Origin: Acanthaster planci
Lineage: Eukaryota; Echinodermata; Asteroidea; Valvatida; Acanthasteridae
DNA length: 64,000 bases
NCBI RefSeq assembly: GCF_001949145.1
Contig: NW_019091504.1
Location: 792,026-856,025, forward strand
Reading direction: 5' to 3'
The position numbers and the translations under genes were made by a program. Below, piece after piece: positions 1 to 14,300 of the stretch (within the stretch, counting starts at the first letter, position 1; the number at the start of each line of letters is the position of its first letter). Below the pieces are notes generated by a model. That model was not told the origin of the DNA. It was given only the letters and a program-made list of their open reading frames with translations, and searched no databases.

Positions 1-683
1 TTACTGCCATCGTGCTTATCTGCCATGCTGAGGTTTCAAGATAAGGCATGGCACCGTGCTGCACTGTGTGTGTCAGTACGTGCAGACAATGGAAGCCCTT
101 TTGTGCAAAACCGTTCGGCTGTGAAGTCAGCCACAAGCATAAAGCATTTGCTACTATTTGTACAAGCAGATGCTGAACAGTATCACAAATTCAAGCCATT
201 GCTTATTCTTAATGCTTTTACTTCTAAGTAAATGCTTTTGCTCTTTGCTTAAACTTCATGGCATTTGCTAGTTTTTATTCATACGATCCAATGTGACGCC
301 TGGAATTGTGGTGGTGTCTTTTTTCGATTGTGAGGCAATAAATTTGTACGATTCATAATAATGTCATCTAAAACGTTTATTTCTTTTTAAGGTAGTAATA
401 TATTTGATAACCAGTTATAGCCAATGGTTTGCACAAGCTTCCAAATTTATAAGTGGGTTGAATGCCGTAGCATAATGTTTCGGGCATCATAATTAAAAGT
501 TAACATTCTTCGTCTTTGTATCTATAGCATATAGATGAAAAACAAAAACCATTTCTTGTTACAGGATCTTTTATAATTCTTTGGATCAAAAGGTCCGTAT
601 ACGACGTTTGGGTCTTTTACAATTTTGATTGAGCAATTCGTGACCATCAGTTACAATATATCTCTTGATTACTATTGTTTTTA
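1..683. other. AT-rich non-coding DNA
   Basis: No gene is recognised. The only open frame (25-231, plus) is short and without recognisable motifs. By position this is probably an intron of, or DNA 3' to, the MAM-domain gene that runs leftward off the window. I searched for the missing C-terminal piece of MAM domain 2 (an RGDIALDDI-like motif on the minus strand) and did not find it here. Confidence 0.4.
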
Positions 684-1028
684 TTAAAGTATCATTTGTT
701 TAGGCCAATTACACATTAAAAATAGTTCATTTATATGCATGTGAACATCAACAGTTGGTCTTGTATTTTCCGTGATTACAAAACAGAGCTTCGTGACAAA
801 CGTTGTACGTACATTTTGTCTTTCCATGTGGGCAAGCGGGGCGACATTCTTGGTATTCGACTTGTCATGCCCGTGTTTACACATACGCCACTTTACGCGC
901 TTTTCTGTACACATTTCAATATTTCGTGTAATTGTTTGTTTTATTTTCTGTCTAAATTCAGTAGGTGGTTCATTTATTACATCGTTGACAGCATTTGCTT
1001 TCTTGAGTCTTTGACATGGTTGTTTCAA
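684..1028 (-). pseudogene. Degenerate ORF with Cys/His-rich tail, possible transposase remnant
   Basis: A 114-codon minus-strand open frame runs without stops and contains a charged stretch followed by a CKHGH motif near 880. At about position 840 the coding signal appears to switch frame. The alternative minus frame over 747-841 gives a dense cysteine/histidine pattern (ACPHGKTKCTYNVC, then HEALFC and KYKTNC) before a stop. The spacing C-x6-C-x4-C-x5-C-x8-C resembles a zinc-binding tail, such as those ending some piggyBac-type transposases. That assignment is a guess: no DDE core is visible, and the putative frameshift implies a decayed copy. It could also be chance cysteine clustering. Confidence 0.3.
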
Positions 1029-2096
1029 TAATGGTGCTTGTTATTAATATATCATTTATTTAAAGTGAGTATTATTAGTGAGAATATTATGCGCTAAAAT
1101 TGTGAGATAAACATTTTGATAAAAGCGTTCTATATTTGGTGGGGCTATATTTGGTGATTTCAGTTTTATTTTTGATGATTTCACTTTATTTTTGATGATG
1201 TCACTTTTTTTCGTCGGGTAGCAGGAAAATTTGGCCCTGAAACATCATTTATAATACTGCTCATCCCCTTCTAGATATCTGCACGGTTTCAACCCAGCAG
1301 GACATTTACTATAGGAAATATAGGGCTTTAAAGGATGCATATTTAATGTCACGTGACTTATTTACTTCAGGAGACATGGGGCTTCGAAGTTTGCACATGA
1401 AATGCCCTGTCACGTAACACCTGATGACGTCATGATCACAATTTTCTTCTTGGTCCCTCTCTAGCAGGTGGACTAAGAGTGTGCACCTAATATGTAGTCA
1501 GTTAGATTGATAAAAGGCCCAAAGTCAGGCTGTTGAAAAATGTGAACAAAAACTATGGGGAAAAATTAAATATCCAAAATTCCATAAAAAGTGATGTCAT
1601 CATGATTTTATGCTTTGGGGCACTTTTTTGCTATAGCGTGTTTGAGGCAACTTTGATGAAGATCCTTGCAAAGAGATCAAAGTGCCCTGGAGAAACCTTG
1701 TACAAGAGAAACAAGATTTTTGGAGAAAAACAATCAGGAGAAGAAAAACAATCCTGACAAAATGAATGCCTTTTTCACAAAATGCGAAACAGCCAAAAAC
1801 TATAGAGTTTTAAATGACTCAGTTCAACAATTGTTTCATATTTTTTTATAAACACCCCAGCCATTTTATGGTATGTTCCTGTTGCGAGTAGGCATAAACA
1901 ACCACCTTATATGGAGATAGACAATACCCGTTGTACTAGTTTATTCTGGGAACAATTAAAAGAATCAGCCCTATACGTAGGGACTGAAAATGCAATCCAA
2001 GTGTCAGCCCATGAGGGATTCAAATCGCGGGTAAAGAGATGGAAAGGGAAGAAACCCCATCGAGATAAAGGACTCCCCAGGAATGTGAGGACTAAC
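1029..2096. other. Non-coding DNA with short repeats
   Basis: No gene is recognised. Positions 1158-1209 hold three imperfect ~20-bp direct repeats of a TTTTTGATGATTTCACT-like unit. Positions 1648-1687 form a short imperfect hairpin (GGCAaCTTTGAT against ATCAAAGtGCC). The plus-strand open frames at 1533-1757 and 1666-1851 have no recognisable domains. Confidence 0.4.
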
Positions 2097-2368
2097 CCGA
2101 TAATTGGCATAAGTTGGGTTGATATCCAGTAATCCTCGGTGCCAGTAACCTCCCTGATCCCCGGTCTTGTTAAACGGTATGTGGATTGGTGCAGCGTCGC
2201 CATCCCGCACAACATAGCCATTGAGGTTACCAACTCGGTTTCCTCTCATGTAATAGAAGAACTGTAAACATTTCACTTGGAACGCTTGTTGCAGTAAAGC
2301 CGTGCGAAACTCGCCGTATTCCTGGCCATTGCTTTGATTAGAGTCTTGAGGGACGTAAAGGTATATCC
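2097..2368 (-). CDS. MAM gene exon 6: body of MAM domain 2
   Basis: The acceptor follows a TTTTCTCGGTAG tract at 2369-2380 and the donor GTTAGT starts at 2096. The exon opens with a GIYLYVP strand and contains [12 protein letters not shown] and GGYWHRG, the usual order in MAM domains. It ends in phase 0, matching the homologous boundary in MAM domain 1. The next exon should carry the RGDIALDDI-like end of the domain and is outside the window. Confidence 0.85.
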
Positions 2369-5300
2369 CTACCGAGAAAATGAACGGTAAAGATCAGAAA
2401 AAAACTTCTCTCTGAGAACAAAAAGGTGCTTTCTCACTAAAGACAGAAATGTCAAATTCAAATGTTTTAAAAAGTAGTGTGGCACTCACTTTCACTGTTA
2501 AAATTCAAATAGAATATTCTAAGCCATGGAAGTCACCGGCATTTCCGGGGGGGGGGAGGTGGAGGTGCACTTTTTCAGGAACATTCATCAGCATCACACT
2601 GATTAGCCATTAGCAATGGAAGGGGGTCACTCTTGAGGGTGTTTTCCAAGCAAATCGGCAATTTCTTCCTCCAACTCATTTGTTTTCACTTTCTCCTTTT
2701 TGTATTTTTCTACTTTTTTTCCGGAGGGAAACACCGCCCACTGACCTCCTCCCATTTGAAAAATATAGAAACAACATGTGTAAATAAAAACTGTTCAATA
2801 TTTCTAGAAACGGGTCTTACAAATATAAGTAATAATAAAATCGCACTTGTGATTTCGGGACCAAAAATGGCAAAGTCCTTTTGCAGAATCCTTAGATACT
2901 GGATACCGTTCCTCCAATCCAATAGTCTCTTTGCCCCTGCCTCCCAAGCTCAAGTAGTTGCTCTTGGAAATGCAGGTTCAGTAAATAATAACCTACTGTA
3001 TGTATTTTTATCAGCTACAGACTTTTTCATTTAATAAGAGCATCTAAAGTAGGTTCCAGAGGCCGAGATCAAGCCATGGCAATTTACTGTTAAGGTTTCA
3101 GATACCCACCTGAAGATGTAGACGTTGTGTGATCATATATGGGTCCTTGGTTGGGTGTGTTAAAAGCTTGCCTGAACACCCAATCGAAGTCGTTACGACT
3201 GTTAGGTTTCGGCATACACTGACGTTGGTTAGGATCCTCAAAGGTACAATCATAGGAGTCCAGGGGGACGACAGGAGTTGTTGGCGGGGGGGCCTGTGTT
3301 GTTTCTTTGAGACCTACAGCAATAAAGCATAATTAGTATCAGATGTACAATGTAAGTCTGACGGATGAAAATTTGTGTCTAGCTCTTTACTGTTTGCAAA
3401 ACTGTGGGCAATGGTCATAGCTGTAGCTATGGAAGCACAATTATGACAAGGCTGAGTGTCTAGCTTTTCTGCCTGGGGGCGGGGAGTGGGAAGAGATATG
3501 GAACGGGAAAAGAAAGGGGTTATGGCGGTGGACAAATGAAATATACGGAACTATGTATACTTACGTATCAGTAGGGCAAGTAATTCTTCTGGGGATTATG
3601 TCCAAAGGCATATTGTACATAATAATACGAATTTCAATTTAGTTAATCCACTCACAACATGGAAATTTAAGGAAATTTATGGAAATTTATACTTAATCCT
3701 CTGATACAAAGTCAGTGAGACTGTGGCCACATGTACATCTATACCGCGTGTCTGGCAAACATTAGAAGACCTATATTCTCAGGATGTCTTGATGAAACAC
3801 ACAATTGTTTGTACTAAACTCAATTAAGAAATACGTATTATCATCTAGCCAGGACATATTTTTTAACATAAATAATGCAATGAAGATCAAGTTCAACATA
3901 TATGCACACTTTTTAAAATGCATTTTCATTTCTTCCTTTTCCGGATATACAAATTTTGCCACCCTTTCTGCCTCTCATCACCAAGTTTCTTGGGTGGGGA
4001 ATTTACGTTTGGAATAAGGGACTTGATCACACTTTCGGACTGACCAGTGACAAATGACTTACCTAAATTGCACTGAGCAACTGACAGCTGTATGTCATCC
4101 AAAGCTATATCGCCACGCACACCCGAACTGATGTTAACTTGGAAGATCACCTGACGGGTTCAAAATTTAAATCAGAAATCCTTGATTTTGTACAAAAGCT
4201 TCCTTTATGGTCTCATGGTCACCACGTTTTACTCCCCCACCCCCCAAAAAACAATCAAAATTCAACTTTAAAAAAGCAGCTTAGTCTCAGGTGAAAAAAA
4301 AGTTTGTCAGAGTATCTTGGGAAAGGGACAAGGCAGCCGTTTTTTTAAAGACTAACAGGCTAACACGTCTTGGCGGTCCAAAAACTGGGGACTACGTTTC
4401 TGCTGTGTATTCACCACAAATTTGACAAGGATAGTGATCCAACCAACTGTCATTTTCATCACCAGTCTATAGATTTACTACCAGTGATCCTGCTGGACCA
4501 TTTTCTGTTCCAGTTTCATCAGGGTTATGGAGTTATTCTGTGAAATTCATCTGAGATTTCTTGCTTCTCTGAACTAAGAATAAAGCCATTTTTGCTCCAT
4601 GAAGCTTCCTGACCGATGGACCGTGGATACTAGCTGCCATTGTTATAATGGCTGTTTATCTTACCAAGCTGTATTTACTGACCCTACTGCTATTGATATT
4701 CATCAGCTAAGGTCATGGAGAATCTGAAGGTCCCCTTGTTCCTTCTACTCATCTGAGAAAGCCAGAAATTGAGCCAAGTACCAGGGCAGAGAATCCTCTA
4801 CTACAGTAATTCTCACTGTACTTTCCAACTTCAAGTCATCAAGTCAGGCTACATTCGACCAAATCCAGGTCCTTGCCAGCCCCATGACTATCGGAATTCT
4901 ACCAATCTGAATTGTGTCCTGCTGAATGCTCGCAATGTGGTCAACAAAAGACTCACTCTTCAGACAGATCTTGCCCTCAATAATATCGACATCGCTTGTG
5001 TAACCGAAACCTGGTTTTGCCCTGACATCATGGACTCCAAAATTTTGGACTCTTTACCTCTGACGAACACAATCCTCCATCTCTTAACACTCCCTCTGCT
5101 GCTGTTCTCGACATCATTGACTCTCTGAATATGTCTCAACTGGTCTCCTTCCCTACAAGACGAAATTCTCACAGAAATGATGCCATGCTGGACCTTATCT
5201 TCTGCAATGAACCATACTGGACTCGGAATATATGCAAAGGACCTAGGCTGGGCAACAGTGACCATGACTCTGTTCACTTCCAGATCGTCACAACATCCAG

Positions 5301-8300
5301 ATACCAATTTCTCCATCATACCTTTCACCAGTTCCACAAGGCCGACAAACAGGATTATCAGACCACCATACAATGCATTCCATGGCAACTATTCCTTGGA
5401 TGAGACATGGGAAAATTTCACTTCACTCCTCCATGCGGCAGTGAAGGATGTTGTCTCTATCGCCACCTCCAAATTTACGGGACACCGCCGGTCCCCATGG
5501 ATAACAAATGACATTGTCAAAGCGGCGAGAAAAAAGAACCCTGCGTACAGACCTGCTGTGAATAACAAGAACAATACGAACTTGTTGGACAAATACAAAG
5601 AATTACGGTCTTTGGTTAATCAACTCACAAGGAATTCCTATAATGATTATATTCATAGTTTAGCTCTTGATTGTAAAGACAACCCCAGGCGTTTTTGGTC
5701 TTTTGTTAACAGCAAGAGAAAACACAAGACGAATGCCACTTTTATTTGCAACAACCAAACTCTCTCTGATCCCAGTGCAATTGCTAATGCTTTCAATCTG
5801 CCTTTTCAAAGTAACTTTTCTCCACAGCAATCTTCCTACTATCTACCTGACTAGGAACCCTGCATTGCACATCCTGGTATAGATCCTCTCCATACTTTCT
5901 GTGTTACTCAAGGAAATGTCATTAAGGCTGTCAACAAACTTATCCTTCCAAACCACCCGGCTTGGATGGCATATCTCCAAAAATTCTGGAATTAGATGGT
6001 TTCTCGATTGTTCCTGTGTTAATGATATATTCAATCTCAGTCTTTCAACAGGTATCGTTCCCTACAACTGGAAACAGGCGAATGTTGTCCCATTGTTTAA
6101 ACATGGCGATAAATCTCTCATTACTAATTATAGACCTATTTCCCTTACATCTGTTCTTTGTAAAAATGCTTGAACGTTTTATAGGCAAGAAACTACTTGA
6201 TCATTCTTTCCAGCATCAGATCATCCCAGATTCACAGCATGGATTTCTACCCTGACGTTCTTGTATTACACATGTACTCAATTAACTTCCCTCTTTGACA
6301 CCTGGTCTCGAGCTCTTGACATTTCCAATCCTCCTCGTATTGATGCAACCTTTCTTGACTGGTCCAAAGCCTTTGACAAATGTGACCATTCAATCTTTCT
6401 TCATGAACTACATCAGTGTGGAATCTGCGGTAACACGCTTTCATGGATCAGTAATTTCCTTTCCAACAGAGAACAACGAGTCATCCTTTCAGGAGCCAAT
6501 TCTGACTGGATACCGGTAACTTCAGGAGTCCCCCAAGGATCAGTCCTTGGTCCCGTATTATTTAATTTCTTTACATCTGACTTAGCTGCCATGTAAAATC
6601 TTCTCTTCCTCAATATGCTGATGACACTGTTTTGTATAGAATTATTAGATGTGAAGATGATATTTCCATTTTACAGAATGACTTCAACGCTGTTTCCAGA
6701 TGGTGCTCTGATAACCAAATGAAACTTAACTCAACCAAGTGCAAGGTTATGCATGTAACCCGCTCCAGAAAGCAAATACTAACCATTTTTTTTCTTCCAG
6801 ATTCTAACCAACCTTTTGATGTTGTCCCATCCTACAAATACCTTGGTGTCATCCTCTCTAATGACCTAACCTGGACCAAACATGTAAATTTTGTTCGTGC
6901 CAAATGTTCTAGACTTGCTGGCTTCATTCGACGCTCTGTAAAATCCAAAAATGCTAAAGTTGTAATCAAATTACATTGTTCTCTCTGTAGGCACATCTTA
7001 GAATATACTGCACCGGTTTGGCTACCTCGTCAGAAAAACCACATCCAATGCCTTGAGACGATCCAATGCCGCTTCACCAAATCTTGCTTCCCCTACAATA
7101 TTGCTATTTCTCTTTCCTACGAACAACGTCTATCCAAACTTCACTTGCCTCCCCTCTACAACAGACTTGTATACCTCACTGCTTTGTTTGTCATTAAGTG
7201 TCTTTTCAACATTTCTATTTCCTCACATTTTCTTCTGCAGGCCAACACTAGAAAAACCGACACCCTTCTTTTTAAGCACCAGTACAGTTAAACAAATTGT
7301 CTCAAATTTTCTTTCCTCTTTCCAAGACTTTTCAATTCATCTTGATAAACTATATGTTTTATCTAGTTAGTTAGGAGAGCCCCTTGACAGAAACTTGTTT
7401 CTTTTGAGTAATCCTGCGGGAGCTGATTAAGTATTGTTATGTTTCTGTTATGTCTATTGTAGTGTTTGTTTGTTTTCTTGTCTGTAATATAATGCATGTA
7501 TTTACCCAAAAAATGAAATAAACGAAATGAAATGAAAATGAAACACTGTTTTTAAACTTTCATCCAAAGTTAAAAATTGCTTGAAACAAACAGAAAGTAA
7601 AAATACGCTGCAAAATTAAGAAAAGAGAGAAACAAGGAACAGGAGGCAGGCAAGGCACAAGAAGTACATGTAGGTGGGGATGAACGGCTGCTCCTTTTAA
7701 TTGGTATGAAGGATAAAAACATGGCCATCTGCTTTTTCTTCTATTCTGACAACAGAAAAGCCTGATAAAAGCATTACATTCCTCAGGGACAAGTTCACCC
7801 ATATCAGTGCCCGTTTGTTCACCTGGTCAATCCCTATGCAACCCCTACCGGTACATCGTACATATTAGAGTCTCCTAATGTGGGACAGTTTGATTTCTCA
7901 CTTGGCTTTCCTCATCATACAGTGTAGCCAAAACCTCTTGTTGAAAAACGTCAAATTCATTTGGGTATACACCAGTTCTATACACGTACATGTATATATA
8001 CTGCTGGAAATTTGTGAAAAATTTCGGTGAACTAAAATTTCCAGTAAAATTCAAGAACAGCGGCACCCAGAAATTGGACAAGAATTCGGCTGAGCGTTCC
8101 CAAACATGGTTTCCTTGAAAAAAGAAGATCTGTAACTTTGATAAATTCTAGTAAATCATTCATTACCTCCACTCATAAGTGTGTGAGAAAATTATTTTCA
8201 TATTTGTAGGTGCATTTTACAAGTTCATCTTGCACTTCAGAAGAAAATCTGAAAAAGCTAATTATTTTTGTTCATCAGAACTCTGTAGCAGGCGAGTACT

Positions 8301-11300
8301 AAAAAATCAAAGCTTTTGAAACTGCTAGAATATTGGGAGTTGATGAAATGTCAAATTCAGGTAAAAATATTACTCCAGCAAGGCACTAACTTCAGGATGA
8401 AAATAATCTCTACCACCCATTCATGCTTGTACTTTTTTAAATTTTAATCAACAATATCTTCTAAAACTTTCTGGCACATAAATGATGTAAACACAGTGGC
8501 AAGACTTCCATCATTGTTTTTACCTACCAGTATTATATCAGCTGTCAGAAATGGATAACATTGAGGTCTTAAAGAGTCAAATTTACATGTAGCACGGAGT
8601 TCTGAAGCACTTAAGCCTACATGTACTTACAGAAATACTTTTTAGACCAGTCTATTAGGTTTGTGCACATGGCAAAGGGTGTCCAGATATTACTGCATGC
8701 GGAATTCTTCCCAAGGCTGTCATTTCAAAATCATTCGGTTTGAACTAAATACCAGAAGTAAGCCTAACGTTAACATTATCTAAGCATAATTTCCTCTCGA
8801 GTACACTTCCTTTCTCTATCGCCGCCTTTATGAGTACTGTGGCGGGAAACTGACACCTTTTTGTGGCGGACCAGCAGACTGGCCTGATCGGAGATAGAAT
8901 TGACCTGGCCTAACCCAACAAATATATTTATTTAACCTTACGCAAGAATGAGCGGCNNNNNNNNNNNNNNNNNNNNNNNNNNNNNNNNNNNNNNNNNNNN
9001 NNNNNNNNNNNNNNNNNNNNNNNNNNNNNNNNNNNNNNNNNNNNNNNNNNNNNNNNNNNNNNNNNNNNNNNNNNNNNNNNNNNNNNNNNNNNNNNNNNNN
9101 NNNNNNNNNNNNNNNNNNNNNNNNNNNNNNNNNNNNNNNNNNNNNNNNNNNNNNNNNNNNNNNNNNNNNNNNNNNNNNNNNNNNNNNNNNNNNNNNNNNN
9201 NNNNNNNNNNNNNNNNNNNNNNNNNNNNNNNNNNNNNNNNNNNNNNNNNNNNNNNNNNNNNNNNNNNNNNNNNNNNNNNNNNNNNNNNNNNNNNNNNNNN
9301 NNNNNNNNNNNNNNNNNNNNNNNNNNNNNNNNNNNNNNNNNNNNNNNNNNNNNNNNNNNNNNNNNNNNNNNNNNNNNNNNNNNNNNNNNNNNNNNNNNNN
9401 NNNNNNNNNNNNNNNNNNNNNNNNNNNNNNNNNNNNNNNNNNNNNNNNNNNNNNNNNNNNNNNNNNNNNNNNNNNNNNNNNNNNNNNNNNNNNNNNNNNN
9501 NNNNNNNNNNNNNNNNNNNNNNNNNNNNNNNNNNNNNNNNNNNNNNNNNNNNNNNNNNNNNNNNNNNNNNNNNNNNNNNNNNNNNNNNNNNNNNNNNNNN
9601 NNNNNNNNNNNNNNNNNNNNNNNNNNNNNNNNNNNNNNNNNNNNNNNNNNNNNNNNNNNNNNNNNNNNNNNNNNNNNNNNNNNNNNNNNNNNNNNNNNNN
9701 NNNNNNNNNNNNNNNNNNNNNNNNNNNNNNNNNNNNNNNNNNNNNNNNNNNNNNNNNNNNNNNNNNNNNNNNNNNNNNNNNNNNNNNNNNNNNNNNNNNN
9801 NNNNNNNNNNNNNNNNNNNNNNNNNNNNNNNNNNNNNNNNNNNNNNNNNNNNNNNNACAGTACACTAGCCTGACTACGCCTAATAAAAATTATGCATTGC
9901 ATACACCACAGAACAGACAGCTTTGTTCAACCAAAAACCACTATGATTGTTTCTTAACGTGTCATTACCTGAATACTGGAGCTGCCCGAAGAGCTACTGA
10001 CATCAATCTCAACCTGCCGGTGGTGCCAGACATCACCCAAAGTTCCAGTGTCGTTATAAATCGATGTCTCCACTCCACTGACCTTCTTGTACACGTGCAG
10101 AGATTGCAGCGCCGTGCCGAACATGTGGACGTAGTATTCGAGGCATAGTTGAGTTGTGCCGGATTGGATGAGCACAGCTGGGCTAATGACTCTGGCCACG
10201 GGGGTATCGAAACTGAAGGTTGTTATGTCGGTGTCAAGAAAATGACCTGAAATGTTTAGGAAACATACAAACAGACCTGAAGTTACTTTCGCTCTAGTGC
10301 AGCAAGGTCTGGTCAAAAACTTCATGGAAAGTTAAAAGCCATGGTTACGGGCGGCTGCAGGTTGCTTCAGAATGGGCACAACTCAACAATGGGCACAAAT
10401 AACACATCTCCTTGAGGAAGCCCCGCCGCGAGCTAGCCAAGGTTAGACGTCGTCTACATTGCATCGCGACTAACGTCCAGAATATAAATTTACTCAAATA
10501 ACGTGAATTTTTCTCAACCCTTTTCTCACATTTTTACCTGGCGACGACAGCTCAAATGACGTTCACAAGTTCCTTGTACGCCGAATTCCATAAACACTGT
10601 TTTGAAATTACTAAATAAGCCCGGGGACTACGTATTTTGCCAGAAATTTTGCGAAACTCCACGCTTTCCATTGAGATTCGGGAACAACCTATGATCGTCT
10701 TGTAGTATGCATTTGTAGGTGCGCGAAATGGCCTCCAAGCTCGGCCCTCATTCAGTCAGTTATGTTGTCTAGAGCTAGGTCTTCGCTCCATTGGAAATGC
10801 GTGGAGATAAGCAGACAACAGACCTAGCCGTAGCTTGGTTAACGACGGAAAGCGTGGAGTTGCGCTAAATTTCCTGCAAAATACGATGTCCGCGGGCGTA
10901 TTTAGTAATTTCAACACAGCATTTATGGAATTCGGGGTACAAGGCACTTGTGAGCGACATTTGAGCTGTCTTTGCCAGGTAAAAATGTGAGAAAAAAAGT
11001 TGAAAAAAATTTCGGGACAACTGACACCTTTTGTGGTGGACCAGCAGACTAGCCTAATCGGAGATAGAATTGACCCGACCTAACCAAACAAATATATTTA
11101 TTTGACCTGACGCAAGAATGAGGGGTTATCCAAACGCAAGGGGGGGATATCAGTTAACGAACGGTTGACTATGCCTTAGGGGCTGTTCGTTTGGTGGAAG
11201 TTTACCGCCGCTCTGTGATTAAGTAATTGTTTCCAATGTCAATAAAGGTTACAATAAATGTCAATTTTTAAAAGGTGCTCTCTGGAGGTGGATCAAGGAT

Positions 11301-14300
11301 TTCTTAGTGTGTCGTCTCCATGCAGAGAGTAAGTTTTGTGGCAGTGAAGTCTGGCGTTCCACAGGGCAGCGTACTTGGAGTCGGACCTCTTCTTTTTGAA
11401 ATATTCGTCAATGACCTCGCCCATAATATTAATTGTGATTGTGCTTTATTCGCTGACGATATACTATTGTAGTTCATGCTCACTCTGATGTTTCTATTCT
11501 CCAGCAGGACCTTGATAAGCTGAGTGTTTGGAGTGCCTCCAATGGTATGACCTTCAATGCTAGTAAATCCAAACTTATGCACATCTCCCTTAAACGACAC
11601 CCATCCCTCCCTTTTTATTTTCTTTCAGGCATCCCACTGACAGCTGTACAATCGGTCAAATATCTTGGAGTCACTCTGAATGCTCAGCTATCTTGGAACG
11701 ATCATGTTAAGTCTGTAATTTCCTCTGCAAATCGCACACTTGCTCCCATCAAAACCATTGCCTTCAACTCTTCCACTTCAGCAAAACTAACTCTCGTGCT
11801 TCCCATATTGGAGTATGGTGTGCCTGCCTGGCTCCCTCAGACAAGAAAGCCGGTTTTATTCTTGGCCAGAAGCGTGGTGTGACGAGTTACCCTGATAGGT
11901 TAGAAACTCTGGGTTGGTCTGACTTGTCTTGTCGTCGTAATTACGCTGTTCTCTCGTTTGCCATCAAGTGTCTGTTCAATATTGTTGAATGTAATCAACG
12001 TGTTTACAATGTTTCTGATAATTCCCGCCATGTTCATGATGTTTTGTTTCAGCACCGGCAAGCTAGGACCAAATCCCTGCATTTATTATGTTTCTATGCT
12101 TTCCCTCGTCTTTGGTCAACTCTCCCTGAACACGTACGCATTGCTATTGTTTTACAGCCTTTTTCAACGTTTCTTCCCACTCTTCGAAACAGTTTTCTCT
12201 TCTCATAAATCCCAACCCCGTATGTATGTTGCATGTACATGTAATGCTTATAACTGTAATTGGGCCTCCTCTCTGCCAACTGTCAATTACATTTTATCTG
12301 ATTGGCGCTCTACATGGAAATATATGAATCATGCAGTTCAGTTGTTGTATACATGAATATTTATCAAGAATCAGGTTGATCAAGTCATTAGGCAGGCACA
12401 GGGATCGTGGGCCGGCGTACGCCGAAAATGAACAGCCCACGAGCAAGGGCAGAATCGGTGTGGCATGCTGGACTGATCGCGGGCAACAGTGAAGGGGCTC
12501 CGCACTAATTGTAAAATGACGCAGCGTATGGGCGATAAACATGACCAACTAACGACTTGTGAGACTAACGACTTACCTGTGTCGTTCCCGTAGGTGTGAT
12601 CGAATCGAGGGGAGGAATCCACGGGTCCAGAGCTGGCACCACTCGACCTCTTGAAGTCTGCATCGTCAGTGTAGACATTGTAGAAGCCACACATTGGGTC
12701 GGCCTCATTCTCAAAATCACAGTTAATGATCAGAGTTCCCTTGCCTTGAATGGACAGAAAAGAGTATCGGTAAATTGCCATGATGTGTTCTTCACTACTG
12801 GACACGTTTTGGGACCTAGGAGGTGACCGCAACTTAATTATATTGCGGCCGCAACTTATTGAGAAACATGCACCACCCTGCGAATTACATATTACAATCT
12901 GTGGAGGACGAAAAGTAGCCTTCTGGTTTTCAACTATTAGAATAGTAAAAAGCAAAATGAACATTTTTTTATAATTTTTCTATTTTTCTGCTTCAAGCAA
13001 ATTTGACGTTTTCTCCGTTCACTGGCGGCCGAAAAGCGGCCATTTTTCGGCTTTTCTCCTTCGAACAGGCAGAAAAGGAGTATCAGGCGACATGAAGCGT
13101 GAATTCTACTTTTCTGCTTTTTTATACCAAAGAGGCAGAATTTCATAGGCGGCTGAAAAGTAACCATCTGCTTTTCTGCCTTCCAAGGGCCATGAACGCG
13201 GGGTTGTGAACCTCACGTTTTGACCACTTCCTTTTAGGGTATTGAGGATGTACAAAACAATATTTACTGTCCACCCTGTCATTTGTAATGAAAGATTCAC
13301 ATGTTTTCCAGGGTCCAAGCAAGCTTGTGTGTCGATTGGATGATAGCTGTAAAACTGGTGTTACCATTCCCTCATTCAGATTAAATGTATTTCATGCTAA
13401 AATGTGCTATAATTTAATTATGTATTTTGCCTTATGTGAACAATGTACATCAAATTCTCTCATAATTATATCAGAACTGAGCCCCCCAACTTTTTAGGTA
13501 CACTTGTGACTTTTGGAAAATAGAGGGCGCTCTTTATCTTGTCTCATTAACATACCATTAAAGGTCATTGAGCAAAGTTTTTGTGAAACAAAAGGGTCGA
13601 AAGAAAATCTTCCTTTTCATGTCACAGCTCCGAACCTGGTCACAGTGTATTTGAAATGCTCTTTTCTTAGCCTCACCGGGACACCTATTCTGCCGTATGG
13701 GATTGGTCCGCAGAAAGCATGGTTAATTAAGGCGAACTTTTTTTTGGGGGGGTGCAAATGAACTAGTCAAATCTGGATGGCCCGTTGACTGCAAATCAGA
13801 CGCATCAGTTTTTGTAACATATTTCCATGCGCTGTATAGTAGTAGTCGTGGTTAATCCCCGAGAAACTGACCGTGAGTCCATCCTAGTAAGCTAAATGGT
13901 TACGTATTCGTAACCATCGCTGGGTTTTGTCCAGTTTGAACGCTGTGTGATAGTGCACTCCCCCCCCCTATCGGCGTGAAATTCGTGAGAGCATGCCCAC
14001 TGAACTACCCTTGCAGTGCTAGCTATTTCGAATGCACGGACTACTCTCGTGTTAAAATTTTCCCGAGACACGTCTGTAGACGTTCTGATAAGAGTGATGA
14101 GATAAACCTGACGGACTTGACGGAAATTTAAATCAATAGCCATGCTGACAACATGTGAGAATGACTGGTGTAGTGGGCGGCTATGTGCACCCACTTGGTC
14201 GCGTTGGTGGGCTGGTGAAAAGTGAACGCCTTGTTGTGGCTCATTCCGCGCTATATGCAGTCGTGGCCGACCATTATCTTGCCCAACATAATGAAAACCA

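Noticed and set aside
8828-9902. Three long ORFs of more than 300 codons on both strands
   Set aside because: They are produced by the 900-N gap, which has no stops.
8844-11263. Dispersed-repeat copies 1 and 2 as the two LTRs of one retrotransposon
   Set aside because: A host MAM exon (9969-10246) lies between them, and there is no gag or pol.
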